Counted from the first letter of the stretch, positions 15,148 through 23,247 are shown. The stretch is 35,517 nucleotides of DNA from a virus (IMGVR_UViG_3300021085_000100:1-35517); one strand, 5' to 3'. A program made the numbers and translations. The notes: generated by a model from the letters alone, not told the origin.

Positions 15148-15155
15148 TATATTTA
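15148..15155 (+). promoter_or_regulatory. Probable late promoter box (TATATTTACA class)
   Basis: TATATTTA followed by CA lies 23 nt before the ATG at 15179 and is directly preceded by TTTATTTG. The same two-part arrangement is seen before the portal gene (32599-32614). Confidence 0.5.
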
Positions 15156-15178
15156 CATAAAATTTAAAAATTATAATT

Positions 15179-15601
15179 ATGCCTACAACTGGAGTATTTA
15201 ACGGAACAAATTTAATTTTAAAGTTTCACTCAACTGACGGATCCGAAGTTGCTGTTGGTCATTCAACAAGCGCAAGTTTAAGCTTGTCTGCTGATTTACC
15301 AGATGCTACAACTAAAGATTCAAGCGGTTACAATGAAGTAATTGCTGGAACAAGAACAGGTGAACTTTCCTTTGAAGGTTTAGTGGCTTATGATGATTCT
15401 AATAATGCGATTGAGGCATCTGATTATCTTTTGGCAAGAACAAAAGTGTATTGGGAATTTGGAACAAGTGTATCAGGTGACGATGTTTACTCTGGGGCAG
15501 GTTTCTTAAATTCAGTTGAAATGAGCGCAGAAATGGAATCGCCAGTTTCTTACAGTGGATCTATCACTGTGACTGGAGCCATTGCTAAAGCTGCAAATTA
15601 A
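15179..15601 (+). CDS. Major tail protein paralogue 2 (TP901-1 family)
   Basis: This 140-residue protein forms, or helps to form, the tail tube. The conserved core is GHSTSASLSLSADLPDATTKDSSGYNE with GLVAYDDS and VYSGAGFLNSVEMSAEMESPVSYSGSITVTG. It has its own promoter-like box and is followed by a stable hairpin at 15624, the expression pattern expected of the abundant tube subunit; I therefore favour this copy as the main tail protein. The tandem duplication with 14677 is clear from the shared motifs. Confidence 0.86.
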   Translation: MPTTGVFNGTNLILKFHSTDGSEVAVGHSTSASLSLSADLPDATTKDSSGYNEVIAGTRTGELSFEGLVAYDDSNNAIEASDYLLARTKVYWEFGTSVSGDDVYSGAGFLNSVEMSAEMESPVSYSGSITVTGAIAKAAN

Positions 15602-15623
15602 GATTAAAAAAAGTAAAATAACC

Positions 15624-15647
15624 AGGCACAGGTTCGTTCTTGTGCCT
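15624..15647 (+). terminator. Hairpin after the major tail protein gene, possible weak terminator
   Basis: AGGCACA pairs with TGTGCCT around a 10-nt loop. The following TTAATTTTA is a poor T tract, so this may attenuate rather than stop transcription. It may also protect the 3' end of the tail-protein mRNA. Confidence 0.55.
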
Positions 15648-15661
15648 TAATTTTATATATA

Positions 15662-16039
15662 ATGGCAAACAAGAAAAGAGGTTACTACACTGTTGAAATG
15701 GGTGGTAAACAAAGAACACTACATTTCTCAATGAATTTTTGGGCGAATTTTACTGATCAACTTGGTATATCGCTTGAAGATCTAGCAAACGTTTTTACAG
15801 ACGGAATTACACTATCACATATTAGATCTTTGATTTACTCGGGTTTACTAGCACACGATCAAGAACAAGGCAATATTATTGATTACAATGAATTTAAAGT
15901 AGGTATGTGGCTTGAAGATTTTGACTCACAACAACTTGAGCAAATCATAAATACTATGATGGAATCAAGAATTTTAGGAAACGATCTAAATGCTGGTTTG
16001 AGTAGAAACGTTAAAAAAACTACTAAAAAGGGAAAGTAA
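15662..16039 (+). CDS. Tail assembly chaperone (gpG-like), upstream part of a frameshift pair
   Basis: This is the short form of the tail assembly chaperone, 125 residues, lying between the major tail protein and tape measure genes as in lambda and most siphophages. It is largely helical (WANFTDQLGISLEDLANVF, QLEQIINTMMESRI) and ends in a Lys-rich tail. Its last two sense codons form the heptamer GGGAAAG (16030-16036, read G GGA AAG), followed at once by TAA. This is the same slippery sequence that produces gpGT in lambda. A -1 slip continues into the frame ending at 16374. Confidence 0.85.
   Translation: MANKKRGYYTVEMGGKQRTLHFSMNFWANFTDQLGISLEDLANVFTDGITLSHIRSLIYSGLLAHDQEQGNIIDYNEFKVGMWLEDFDSQQLEQIINTMMESRILGNDLNAGLSRNVKKTTKKGK
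16030..16036 (+). promoter_or_regulatory. Slippery heptamer GGGAAAG for -1 programmed frameshift
   Basis: Read as G GGA AAG in the upstream frame, with the TAA stop directly after it. Both tRNAs can re-pair with GGG and AAA after a -1 slip. The -1 frame is open from 16027 to 16374 and closed by TAA just upstream (16024-16026). Confidence 0.8.
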
Positions 16040-16374
16040 ACAGCCAGCTTGATTGGGATTCTTTGCTTGATTTTTACGTTGGTCAAGTTGGCGTACACCC
16101 TAAGGATTTTTGGCAACAGACGTGGAAGGAAAATCATCTAATGGGTGAATCATACCTTATTAAACAAAATTTAGAATGGGAACGGGTGCGCTATTTATCA
16201 ACAATGATATTTAACGTTAATTGTCAAAAAAGATCACAGATGATTAAACCGGAAAAATTATTTTCATTACCACAGGACGTATATTTAGAGATTGGTAAAG
16301 CAAAATCAACACCTGAGGAATACGAAGCATTTAAAAAACGTACTAATAATGTACAGTGGAAACCACTAGATTAA
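16036..16374 (+). CDS. Tail assembly chaperone extension (gpT-like), made by -1 frameshift
   Basis: This frame has no ATG in its upstream part; the first possible start is a TTG at 16063, which would drop the first conserved residues. By -1 slip at 16030-16036 it yields a fusion of about 237 residues (125 + 112), beginning V-N-S-Q-L-D-W-D-S-L-L-D-F-Y after the slip. The sequence LLDFYVGQVGVHPKDFWQQTWKE looks like gpT-type domains that bind the tape measure protein. The tape measure gene starts 30 bp later. Confidence 0.82.
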   Translation, partial: VNSQLDWDSLLDFYVGQVGVHPKDFWQQTWKENHLMGESYLIKQNLEWERVRYLSTMIFNVNCQKRSQMIKPEKLFSLPQDVYLEIGKAKSTPEEYEAFKKRTNNVQWKPLD

Positions 16375-16381
16375 TATTTAG

Positions 16382-16389
16382 TAAATTTG
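16382..16389 (+). promoter_or_regulatory. Probable late promoter box (TAAATTTGTA) before the tape measure gene
   Basis: This is an exact TAnnTTTG match followed by TA, 15 nt before the ATG at 16405, filling the only gap between the chaperone and tape measure genes. Confidence 0.58.
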
Positions 16390-16404
16390 TAAAAAATAAT
16401 TTCT

Positions 16405-18816
16405 ATGGCTAAAGAAGAAATCATTGTTGTATTTGGAACCGACATAAAAAAACTTGAAGCCGGTTTAAATACAGCCGGATCAAAAATTAAAAAATTTGGC
16501 GACAAAGTCACGGGCGTAGGCAAGAAATTAAGCATGAAACTTACGGCCCCTTTAACTTTTGCGGGCGGGGTTGCGCTTAGGTCAGCCGCTAAATTTGAGA
16601 AGCTTAGAACAACGCTAAACGTTTTAACCGGGTCAGCCGAAGCTGGCGGAAAAGCTTTTGAAAGATTAGTACAATTTTCAGCTAAAACACCGTTTCAATT
16701 AGACGATCTAGTAAAGGCAAATAATACAATGATGGGATTTGGTTTATCTGCTGATCAAGCATACGGATCCTTACAACAACTTGGTGATATTGCCGCAGTT
16801 GCTGGTGGAGATTTACAGCGTATTGCTGTAGCTTTCGGACAATCAGCAGCAGAGGGCCGAGTAATGACAAGAGACATTTTACAGTTTATCAATAACGGCG
16901 TACCAATGTACGATTTGTTAGCTGATGTAACAGGTAAAAGTGCTTCTGAGGTTCGTGCGCTTGCTAGTGAAGGAAAAATTACTTTTGATGTTTTACAGGC
17001 AGCATTTAAAAAAGCTACAGGTGAAGGCGGTAAATTTCATAAAGGAATGGACACTTTAAGCGGTACTTTAAACGGCTTATTTTCTACACTTAAAGACAAT
17101 TTAAACATAGCTTTTGCCGAACTTGGGCAAGAGATTGCTACAGCTTTTAACTTGTCAGAAAACATACCTAAATTGATTGAGTTCATAAAAGAAATGACTG
17201 CTAAATTTAAAGAGCTTTCGCCGGAAACTAAACGTTTTCTTGTGATAGCTACAGCAATAGCAGCAGCATTACCTCCACTGTTAGTAGTGTTCGGTACATT
17301 GATTACAAGCGTCGGATCTATTGTTACAGGGTTTTCGGGCGCAATAGGAGTTTTTACAAAATTTTTACCTAAAATAAAAAACGCTAGAAAAGGCATATTG
17401 GCTTTAAATTTAGCAATGAGAGCAAACCCGGCTATTTTGTTTGCATCAATAATATTGGGAGCAGCAGCAGCTTTATTCAAGCTTGGAAAAGCAAGAAGGG
17501 CCGCACAGATGGAAAAATTAAATGAAGAATTTAAAAAATTATCATTAGACGAAGCTGAAGAAAAATTAAAAAATCTTACAGCAACTTATGAAGGGAATAA
17601 TAAAATATTAGAAGAAAACAACAAATTAGCTTTTACAAGACGTAAACACATTTTAAATGATATTAATGGCGATCGAGTTAAAACAGGCACATTAAAATCA
17701 AAAAATAAAAAAGCTAAAGAAGAAATTGATCTGTTAAAAGAAATTATTGAGCTCAAAAAAGAACAAGCGTCATTAGATATTGATTCGCCTGATTTAGATA
17801 CAGGCGGTGGCGGTGATGCTCCGATTGATACTGGAGCTGAAGATCGAGCAGCAGCAGCATTAAAATTAAAAGAAGAAACGACACAAGCTTTATTAACCAC
17901 AGATCAAAAAAGATTTGAACACGAATATAAAAAGACAAAAGAGCATTATGATAGGTTAATAAAATTAAATAAAAATAACGCTAGTATTGTTGAACAATTA
18001 GAAAAATCGAAAGGCGAAAAGCTAAAAAGCTTATCAGATAAACATTATGAGGATCTTTTAAGCGCTTTTACTGATTACGGCGAAAAGAAAAAAGAAATGG
18101 AAACCTCAGTACAAGACGCAAGCGCTGTTACTGACGAACAGAAAAAACAACTAGAAATACAAAGAACTAAAGAATTTTACGCTGGTTTAATCGCTGAAGC
18201 TAAAAAATTTGGCATTGATACTTCCGCACTACAAGAAGCTCAAAAATTAAAAATTGCCGAAATAATAGCGAACTACACAGAACAACAAACCGGTTTTGCT
18301 ACAGCACAAGAAAATATAAATAGTGTTTTACAAGCGAGTTTTACAAATTTAGGGAACTCAATTACAAACGCTTTTGCCGGCTCAAAAACCGTTTTAGGTG
18401 CGTTTTTAGGCGCTTTTATACAAACAGCAACGTCTATCATGGCCGCAAATTTAGCAACGTCTATGTCAAGCGGTGTTGATTCGGCCGGTAAAACAGCAGC
18501 AAGCTTCGGCCCGGCAGCAGCATTTGTTTTACCCGGTTTAGTAGCTGGAGCAATGGCGGTTGTTAGTAAAGCTTTTAATAAAATTCCTAAATTTGCACAG
18601 GGTGGTATTGTTAGCACTCCAACACTTGGTATGTTTGGCGAATATCCGGGTGCTTCTAGAAACCCAGAGGTGGTTGCCCCATTAGATAAATTAAAAAATA
18701 TGATAGGCGGATCAGGTGGCGGAAAAGTACAGGTGGCCGGTGAATTTAGATTAAAAGGACAAGATTTAGTTGTAGCATTGGAACGAGCTAACACAAACAG
18801 AAATAGAATCATATAA
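16405..18816 (+). CDS. Tail tape measure protein
   Basis: The 803-residue protein sets tail length and travels with DNA at ejection. Residues 55-235 match the tape-measure N-terminal domain (AAKFEKLRTTLNVLTGSAEAGGK, FSAKTPFQLDDLVKA, GQSAAEGRVMTRDILQFINNGVPMYDLL, SEGKITFDVLQAAF). Hydrophobic segments at about 278-312 and 342-358, and a Gly/Ala-rich one near 705-730, could insert into the host membrane. Between them lies a long charged coiled coil (about 365-610). At about 0.15 nm per residue the tail would be near 120 nm, a siphovirus-like size; that figure is an inference. The last codons share a base with the next gene. Confidence 0.92.
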   Translation: MAKEEIIVVFGTDIKKLEAGLNTAGSKIKKFGDKVTGVGKKLSMKLTAPLTFAGGVALRSAAKFEKLRTTLNVLTGSAEAGGKAFERLVQFSAKTPFQLDDLVKANNTMMGFGLSADQAYGSLQQLGDIAAVAGGDLQRIAVAFGQSAAEGRVMTRDILQFINNGVPMYDLLADVTGKSASEVRALASEGKITFDVLQAAFKKATGEGGKFHKGMDTLSGTLNGLFSTLKDNLNIAFAELGQEIATAFNLSENIPKLIEFIKEMTAKFKELSPETKRFLVIATAIAAALPPLLVVFGTLITSVGSIVTGFSGAIGVFTKFLPKIKNARKGILALNLAMRANPAILFASIILGAAAALFKLGKARRAAQMEKLNEEFKKLSLDEAEEKLKNLTATYEGNNKILEENNKLAFTRRKHILNDINGDRVKTGTLKSKNKKAKEEIDLLKEIIELKKEQASLDIDSPDLDTGGGGDAPIDTGAEDRAAAALKLKEETTQALLTTDQKRFEHEYKKTKEHYDRLIKLNKNNASIVEQLEKSKGEKLKSLSDKHYEDLLSAFTDYGEKKKEMETSVQDASAVTDEQKKQLEIQRTKEFYAGLIAEAKKFGIDTSALQEAQKLKIAEIIANYTEQQTGFATAQENINSVLQASFTNLGNSITNAFAGSKTVLGAFLGAFIQTATSIMAANLATSMSSGVDSAGKTAASFGPAAAFVLPGLVAGAMAVVSKAFNKIPKFAQGGIVSTPTLGMFGEYPGASRNPEVVAPLDKLKNMIGGSGGGKVQVAGEFRLKGQDLVVALERANTNRNRII

Positions 18817-20825
18817 TGGCGTACGGCGTTAAATACAGATTAGAATTTTCAGACGATAATCTGAAAGGTAAAAAAATTGAAATATTAAAAAAAAATTACA
18901 CCGGATCTGTAAATGATATGGTGGCTACAAACGAACCTTGTGTTATAACTTGGGAATCTGACGACAATTTTTATTCTCCAATTAAAGGTTCTCAGTGTGA
19001 AATAAATCTATTTGTTACTGATGATGTTACTTACGACAATTTTTATGAATATGATGAAAGAGAATATCAAGTAAAAATATTTTACAAAGACACAAGTAAT
19101 AATTATCAGTTGTTTTGGATTGGTTGGCTAGTAAACGATCAGTTCACTGAAGCTCTACAAAGTACGCCTTTTCAAATATCATTAAAAGCAATCGACGGTT
19201 TAGGTACACTGAAAGGTTTTGATATGACATTGTATCAAGATTCTTACGGTTCAATATCTGCTAGACAGTGGATAACATCAACTTTAGATAATTTAGATTT
19301 AGATTTGGATATTTACGTCAGTCAAGACATACAAAAATTAAATCCTACAAGTACACAGTATACAATTTATGATATAATTTTTATAAATCCGTATACATTA
19401 ATGAAATCTAAATTAGATATAAACAACGCACAACATATTTTAGAGCAAATTTTAAAAATAACAAATGCTAGAATTTTCCAAAGTTTTGGAAGATGGTACA
19501 TAATAAATAATTCAAGCTACTCGGATCAAGCAGTAAAAGATACTTTAGCATCAACAGCACAAGGCGGAACGGTCCCAACTAATATTAAAGCGGCAGAATC
19601 ATCAAGCTTAATAAATAACGGCACAGAATCGCCAAAATTTGTTATATATAATTATCAGGGAACATATCAATCAGCGTCAAATATTGATATTTTAAAAAAG
19701 ATGCCTGTTGATTTACAACCTATAAATAACGATTTTACCAAAGAATATACAAGACCATTAAACGAGTTTATAATAACACATGAAACGTCTCAATATCTAG
19801 AAACCAATCAATTTCAGAACAGTGGATTTGAAAACGGTTTAACATTTTGGAACACATATACATCAACTGGAACAACATCTCCGGGCGTAATTTCAGACGA
19901 TTTTTCAAAACAAGGGAATCAAAGTTTCAAAAACTCACAAACACAAACTAGCACAAACACTAGAAAAACATTAACAAGCGGTGATGTATTTGTAGTTAAT
20001 TCAACACATTTAGGACATACTTTAAAAATAAATACTTATTTTGATGTAAATTCTAATTACGGCGCCGTCAGTTTTAGATGGCAATTAAGAATTGAAGACA
20101 ATACCCCAATACCGCCTACAGATCCGACTTATTATTGGAATAACGCCACTGAATCTTGGACGACAACAGCCGCAATTAATACACAAGATATAGAAGAAGA
20201 ACCGGATAAGTGGCAAGAATTTAGTTATGATTTAGGCAGTTTCCCTTATTCTGGTACAATTAAACTTGATTTATATGAACCTTATGTACAAAATAGCGGA
20301 GGTTTAAACGCCTTATATTATGATAATATAACTTTAGAATTTGACAGAAAAGACGGTGATAAAAGAGAACCTTTTTATGGTAAAATAGATGATTTTGAAT
20401 ATAAAAGAATAAGAACAACCGGATCTAATTTAACAGGCAGTTTAAAATTATCAGATCTAAGATTGTCACATAATAATTACGGCAATATATTAAGTAGCAC
20501 AACAAAAGTTGCTCGACCGAGAGACGAAAATACAAATTTTGCTACCACAATAGAAAAAATTATAACACAACAAGTTATAAACGATTACAGAAAAAATCTT
20601 GTAAAATACGAAGGCACATTGTATAATTTATTAAATGATCCGTTTGCTTTAAACAATAAAATATGGGTTAATTTTGGCATACCAGCTAGCGGAAATTTAA
20701 GAGAAGATGTCAGTTGTTACATTGATAGAATGACCTATAATGTAAAAAGAAATTCTTATGATGTAACAATGCACGTACCGAATCAAGACGACGATCAAAC
20801 AAGCACATTTAAAGCTAAATTTTAA
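18816..20825 (+). CDS. Baseplate/distal tail protein with a carbohydrate-binding-like insert
   Basis: The N-terminal 150 residues (MAYGVKYRLEFSDDNLKGKKIEIL, CVITWESDDNFYSPIKGSQCEINL, FWIGWLVNDQFTEAL) match a tail protein family common in Bacteroidetes phages and prophages, found right after the tape measure and probably equivalent to distal tail plus part of the tail-associated protein. Residues about 335-510 start with NSGFENGLTFWNTYTSTG and contain beta strands like CBM_4_9-type jelly-roll modules, which could bind glycans at the cell surface. The C-terminal 100 residues return to a tail-type fold (NYRKN-like region, IWVNFGIPASGNLRED). It is followed by a strong terminator and is the last tail gene. 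Confidence 0.78.
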   Translation: MAYGVKYRLEFSDDNLKGKKIEILKKNYTGSVNDMVATNEPCVITWESDDNFYSPIKGSQCEINLFVTDDVTYDNFYEYDEREYQVKIFYKDTSNNYQLFWIGWLVNDQFTEALQSTPFQISLKAIDGLGTLKGFDMTLYQDSYGSISARQWITSTLDNLDLDLDIYVSQDIQKLNPTSTQYTIYDIIFINPYTLMKSKLDINNAQHILEQILKITNARIFQSFGRWYIINNSSYSDQAVKDTLASTAQGGTVPTNIKAAESSSLINNGTESPKFVIYNYQGTYQSASNIDILKKMPVDLQPINNDFTKEYTRPLNEFIITHETSQYLETNQFQNSGFENGLTFWNTYTSTGTTSPGVISDDFSKQGNQSFKNSQTQTSTNTRKTLTSGDVFVVNSTHLGHTLKINTYFDVNSNYGAVSFRWQLRIEDNTPIPPTDPTYYWNNATESWTTTAAINTQDIEEEPDKWQEFSYDLGSFPYSGTIKLDLYEPYVQNSGGLNALYYDNITLEFDRKDGDKREPFYGKIDDFEYKRIRTTGSNLTGSLKLSDLRLSHNNYGNILSSTTKVARPRDENTNFATTIEKIITQQVINDYRKNLVKYEGTLYNLLNDPFALNNKIWVNFGIPASGNLREDVSCYIDRMTYNVKRNSYDVTMHVPNQDDDQTSTFKAKF

Positions 20826-20850
20826 ACTTTTTCTTTTCCTGTTTGCTGCT

Positions 20851-20889
20851 GGAATCCCCTTTGTTTATTCATTGGGGGTTCCTTTTTTT
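20851..20889 (+). terminator. Rho-independent terminator at the end of the tail module
   Basis: GGAATCCCC pairs with GGGGGTTCC (one wobble) around a 14-nt loop, followed by seven T. It separates the late tail genes from the replication and recombination genes. Confidence 0.9.
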
Positions 20890-20950
20890 ATTTAAAATAT
20901 TCTTTTTTTTTTAAAATATATTTTTATAAATTAGCTAAAAATTAAAAATT

Positions 20951-21136
20951 ATGTTTAAATATTATTTTGAAGAAGATCAGAAGGAATTGGGTTACAAAAA
21001 GTATGTAATATGTGAAATTCTTGGCTGTACGATGCCAACATTGGCCTCAAGATTAAAAAACCCGGGTACATTTAAAAGTAGCGAAATTCTAAAACTACAA
21101 GAACTCGGCTTTAAATCAATGAAACGTTTAACTTAA
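20951..21136 (+). CDS. Small HTH DNA-binding protein, Cro-like, 61 aa
   Basis: Residues 16-45 (KKYVICEILGCTMPTLASRLKNPGTF) fit a helix-turn-helix of the XRE/Cro type: a helix ending in LGC, a turn and the recognition helix PTLASRLKN. The SSEILKLQELGF end resembles the last helix of small Cro-like domains. As first gene of the replication set, behind a terminator and very AT-rich DNA, it is a plausible regulator of early transcription. There is no second, divergent repressor gene, so it is not evidence for lysogeny. Confidence 0.7.
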   Translation: MFKYYFEEDQKELGYKKYVICEILGCTMPTLASRLKNPGTFKSSEILKLQELGFKSMKRLT

Positions 21137-21151
21137 AAACACTATTAATTT

Positions 21152-21553
21152 ATGAATCAATTTCACAAGAAGCTTTTTATATTGCAGCAAGAAATAGGAG
21201 CAATATCAAAAGAAAGTAAAAATCCCTATTTCAAGTCAAAATATTTTGATATTAACAGTTTAATAAAATCTTTATTACCACTGTTAAAAAAACACAGAAT
21301 CTTATTACTACAACCTATAAAAGAAAACAGTGTATGTAGTATTTTACAAGATCTAGAATCAGAAGAAAGCATTATGTCGTCAATACCGCTAGGTGACATA
21401 TCAGATCCCCAAAAATTAGGTGGCGCCATTACTTATTACAGGCGTTATACTTTACAATCATTGTTAGGTTTACAAGCCGAAGATGATGATGGGAACACAG
21501 CAAGCGGTCGAAAGGTTGAAAATCAACCGAAATTTAATCAATCATTTATTTAA
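21152..21553 (+). CDS. erf: ERF-family single-strand annealing protein
   Basis: The 133-residue protein has the ERF hallmarks: an N-terminal helix (KLFILQQEIGAISKE), NPYFKSKYFDINSLIKSLLPLLKKH, and the C-terminal GGAITYYRRYTLQSLLGLQAEDDDGN. It should anneal complementary single strands in recombination and concatemer formation. It is followed by a small DUF736-like protein and a RecE-like exonuclease, the usual partners of an annealase. It is shorter than many ERF proteins, but the conserved core is complete. Confidence 0.9.
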   Translation: MNQFHKKLFILQQEIGAISKESKNPYFKSKYFDINSLIKSLLPLLKKHRILLLQPIKENSVCSILQDLESEESIMSSIPLGDISDPQKLGGAITYYRRYTLQSLLGLQAEDDDGNTASGRKVENQPKFNQSFI

Positions 21554-21558
21554 TAATT

Positions 21559-21804
21559 ATGGCAGAATCATTTAAACACAAACCCGGGAACGGATCCTTA
21601 TTTAAAAATAATTATAAGGAAAAAGAACAGCAACCTGATTTTCAAGGCAGTATTGTTTTACAAGACGGCACTGAACAACAGATAGCTGGTTGGAAAAAAG
21701 AAGGCGCAAACGGTCCTTTTATTTCTTTATCAATTTCAGATCCTTACGAAAAAAAGGATCAAAACAAACCTAGCGTCACAGTTGACGATCTAAATTTCGA
21801 CTAA
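21559..21804 (+). CDS. Small DUF736-like protein, possible ssDNA-associated, 81 aa
   Basis: The pattern NGSLFKNNYKEKEQQPDFQGSI followed by IAGWKKEGANGPFISLSISDPY resembles small beta-barrel proteins found beside recombination genes in phages and plasmids (DUF736-like). Position 5 bp after erf and before a terminator supports a helper role with single-stranded DNA. Similarity to DUF736 is from memory of the pattern and is not secure. Confidence 0.65.
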   Translation: MAESFKHKPGNGSLFKNNYKEKEQQPDFQGSIVLQDGTEQQIAGWKKEGANGPFISLSISDPYEKKDQNKPSVTVDDLNFD

Positions 21805-21819
21805 CAGTGACAGGAAAAG

Positions 21820-21848
21820 AGGGCAGCCATTCGGTTGCCTTTTTTTTT
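21820..21848 (+). terminator. Rho-independent terminator after erf and its partner
   Basis: AGGGCAGCC pairs with GGTTGCCTT around an ATTC loop, with one wobble pair next to the loop and another (G-T) near the base. A run of T follows. It divides the recombination genes from those starting at 21904; the AT-rich sequence after it may hold a new promoter. Confidence 0.85.
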
Positions 21849-21903
21849 GCTTTATTTGGAATTATTAAAATTTATTTATAATTTAAAAAAAAATTTATAA
21901 TTT

Positions 21904-22032
21904 ATGAAGAAAAGACAATACAGATCTAATCAGGGCCGAGATCCTAAAAAAGAAGAACAAACTTTTACAGTGATAAAAATAGCGTTTATCATTACTGTAA
22001 TAGCATTTTTAACACATTTAATATTAAATTAA
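21904..22032 (+). CDS. Small single-pass membrane protein, 42 aa
   Basis: The frame starts at ATG 21904 and ends at TAA 22030-22032, 3 bp before the next gene. A basic N-terminus (MKKRQYRSNQGRDPKKEE) precedes one hydrophobic helix, VIKIAFIITVIAFLTHLIL, so the tail should be cytoplasmic. No family is recognised. Position between the annealase and the exonuclease is unusual for a membrane protein. Confidence 0.62.
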   Translation: MKKRQYRSNQGRDPKKEEQTFTVIKIAFIITVIAFLTHLILN

Positions 22033-22035
22033 TTT

Positions 22036-22800
22036 ATGAAAATAGTAAAAGACAGCAATGATATGTATCATTCGCACGAATCAATAAGCGCAAGTGGTTT
22101 AAAAACCATAGCTAGATCATCAGTAAAACATTTTTTAGAACAAGATTTTAAAGAAACCGACGCAATGAAGTTTGGTACAGCAGTACATCAAGCGATTTTA
22201 GAGCCGCATGATTTCTATGACATTTATTATGCTTTACCAAATTTCGGGGATCTTAGAAAAAAAGAAAATAAAGAATTAAAAAAACAAGAAGAATTAAAAG
22301 CAGAGGGAAAAATATGTTTGTCTCATAACGAACACGAAGCAATTAAAAAGATTTTAGAAAATTATAATAAAAACGAGCTTGCTAAACATTATTGTAAAGG
22401 TGAGATTGAATTATCACATTACTTAAAACACGACGGTATTGATGTTAGAGTGCGCCCGGACGTAATAAACCGGGTTTCTGGTTTTATAGCCGACGTTAAA
22501 ACGACTAAAAATAATAATCCTGACAAGTTTAGGTGGACCGTTAGAGATTTTGGTTACCATATTCAAGCTGCTTTTTATATGGATATGCTTGGTGTAGATA
22601 CGTTTAAGATAATAGCAGTGGAAAACGTAAAACCTTATACAGTGAATGTTCAAACAATAGACAAAGAAAGTATTGAAAAGGGCCGAAAATTATATAAAAA
22701 AGCTCTTGACGACTGGAAACTATATGTGAGAGAAAATAAAATTAAATCTTATAGCTGGTCGTCTATGGCAGATGATGGATCTTATTTAATTAAAATATGA
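22036..22800 (+). CDS. RecE-like/DUF3799 PD-(D/E)XK exonuclease
   Basis: This 254-residue protein has the typical start HESISASGLKTIARSSVKHF, the FGTAVHQAILEP motif (about 46-57), the catalytic region GIDVRVRPDVINRVSGFIADVKTT (RPD and D-x-K) and YHIQAAFYMDML after it. It should resect double-stranded ends to feed the ERF annealing protein, in recombination and perhaps in repair during replication. It overlaps the next gene by 4 nt. Confidence 0.88.
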   Translation: MKIVKDSNDMYHSHESISASGLKTIARSSVKHFLEQDFKETDAMKFGTAVHQAILEPHDFYDIYYALPNFGDLRKKENKELKKQEELKAEGKICLSHNEHEAIKKILENYNKNELAKHYCKGEIELSHYLKHDGIDVRVRPDVINRVSGFIADVKTTKNNNPDKFRWTVRDFGYHIQAAFYMDMLGVDTFKIIAVENVKPYTVNVQTIDKESIEKGRKLYKKALDDWKLYVRENKIKSYSWSSMADDGSYLIKI

Positions 22801-23216
22801 AAGATATTCGAAAACTTGTTGAAAAACATTTTAATTTAGATATAACAGTGGCGTCTAGAAAATTTGAATATGTGTTTGCTCGAGCTTGTTATTATAAAAT
22901 TTGCAGAGATTATGGAGGTTACTCATATCAAAAAATAGCTAAATCTGTAAATAAGAATCACGCTACTGTTATGCATTCTTTAAAAGAAATTGAATACACT
23001 GCTAAACATAACGTTTATTATCTAAAAAAATATAATAAATTAATGAAAGAATTTAATTTAAAAGTATTTAAGACAGTAAATTTTGAAGATCGATACAAGG
23101 GCATTACATTACAACAGTTAGTTGTAGATTACAACTTATTATTGCTAGAAAATGACAAATTAAAGGCAGAAATTAAAGAGCTTGAAGAAAGTATCGGTCA
23201 TTTAGCGGATTTATGA
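22797..23216 (+). CDS. DnaA domain IV-like DNA-binding protein with coiled coil
   Basis: Residues 1-72 look like the DNA-binding domain of DnaA: MKDIRKLVEKHFNLDI, an ARACYYKICRDYGGYSYQKIAKSV helix pair and the signature NKNHATVMHSLKEIE, equivalent to the DnaA box-binding D-H-(S/A)-TV motif. No ATPase part is present. The C-terminal 40 residues form a heptad-like coil (LENDKLKAEIKELEESI), so it probably dimerises. It may mark a phage origin, recruit the host initiator or compete for host DnaA boxes. The neighbours are all recombination and replication genes. Confidence 0.82.
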   Translation: MKDIRKLVEKHFNLDITVASRKFEYVFARACYYKICRDYGGYSYQKIAKSVNKNHATVMHSLKEIEYTAKHNVYYLKKYNKLMKEFNLKVFKTVNFEDRYKGITLQQLVVDYNLLLLENDKLKAEIKELEESIGHLADL

Positions 23217-23247
23217 AAATTATTTTTTAATTTTATAAAAAAATTTT

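Noticed and set aside
16063-16374. Independent gene starting at TTG 16063
   Set aside because: The conserved gpT-like sequence extends upstream of this codon, there is no ATG, and GGGAAAG with an adjacent stop explains expression by frameshift.
17037-17480. Reverse-strand frame opposite the tape measure membrane region
   Set aside because: Same reason: mirror of the hydrophobic and Lys-rich codons of the tape measure gene, with no promoter or motif.
18273-18812. Long reverse-strand frame opposite the tape measure gene
   Set aside because: It is a shadow of a well-supported Ala-rich coding region. Its product is Pro/Ala/Ser-rich without family features, and no other gene lies on the - strand.
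20951-21136. Small HTH protein as lysogeny repressor
   Set aside because: There is no divergent partner, operator array, integrase or attachment site in the closed genome, so an early regulator is more likely.
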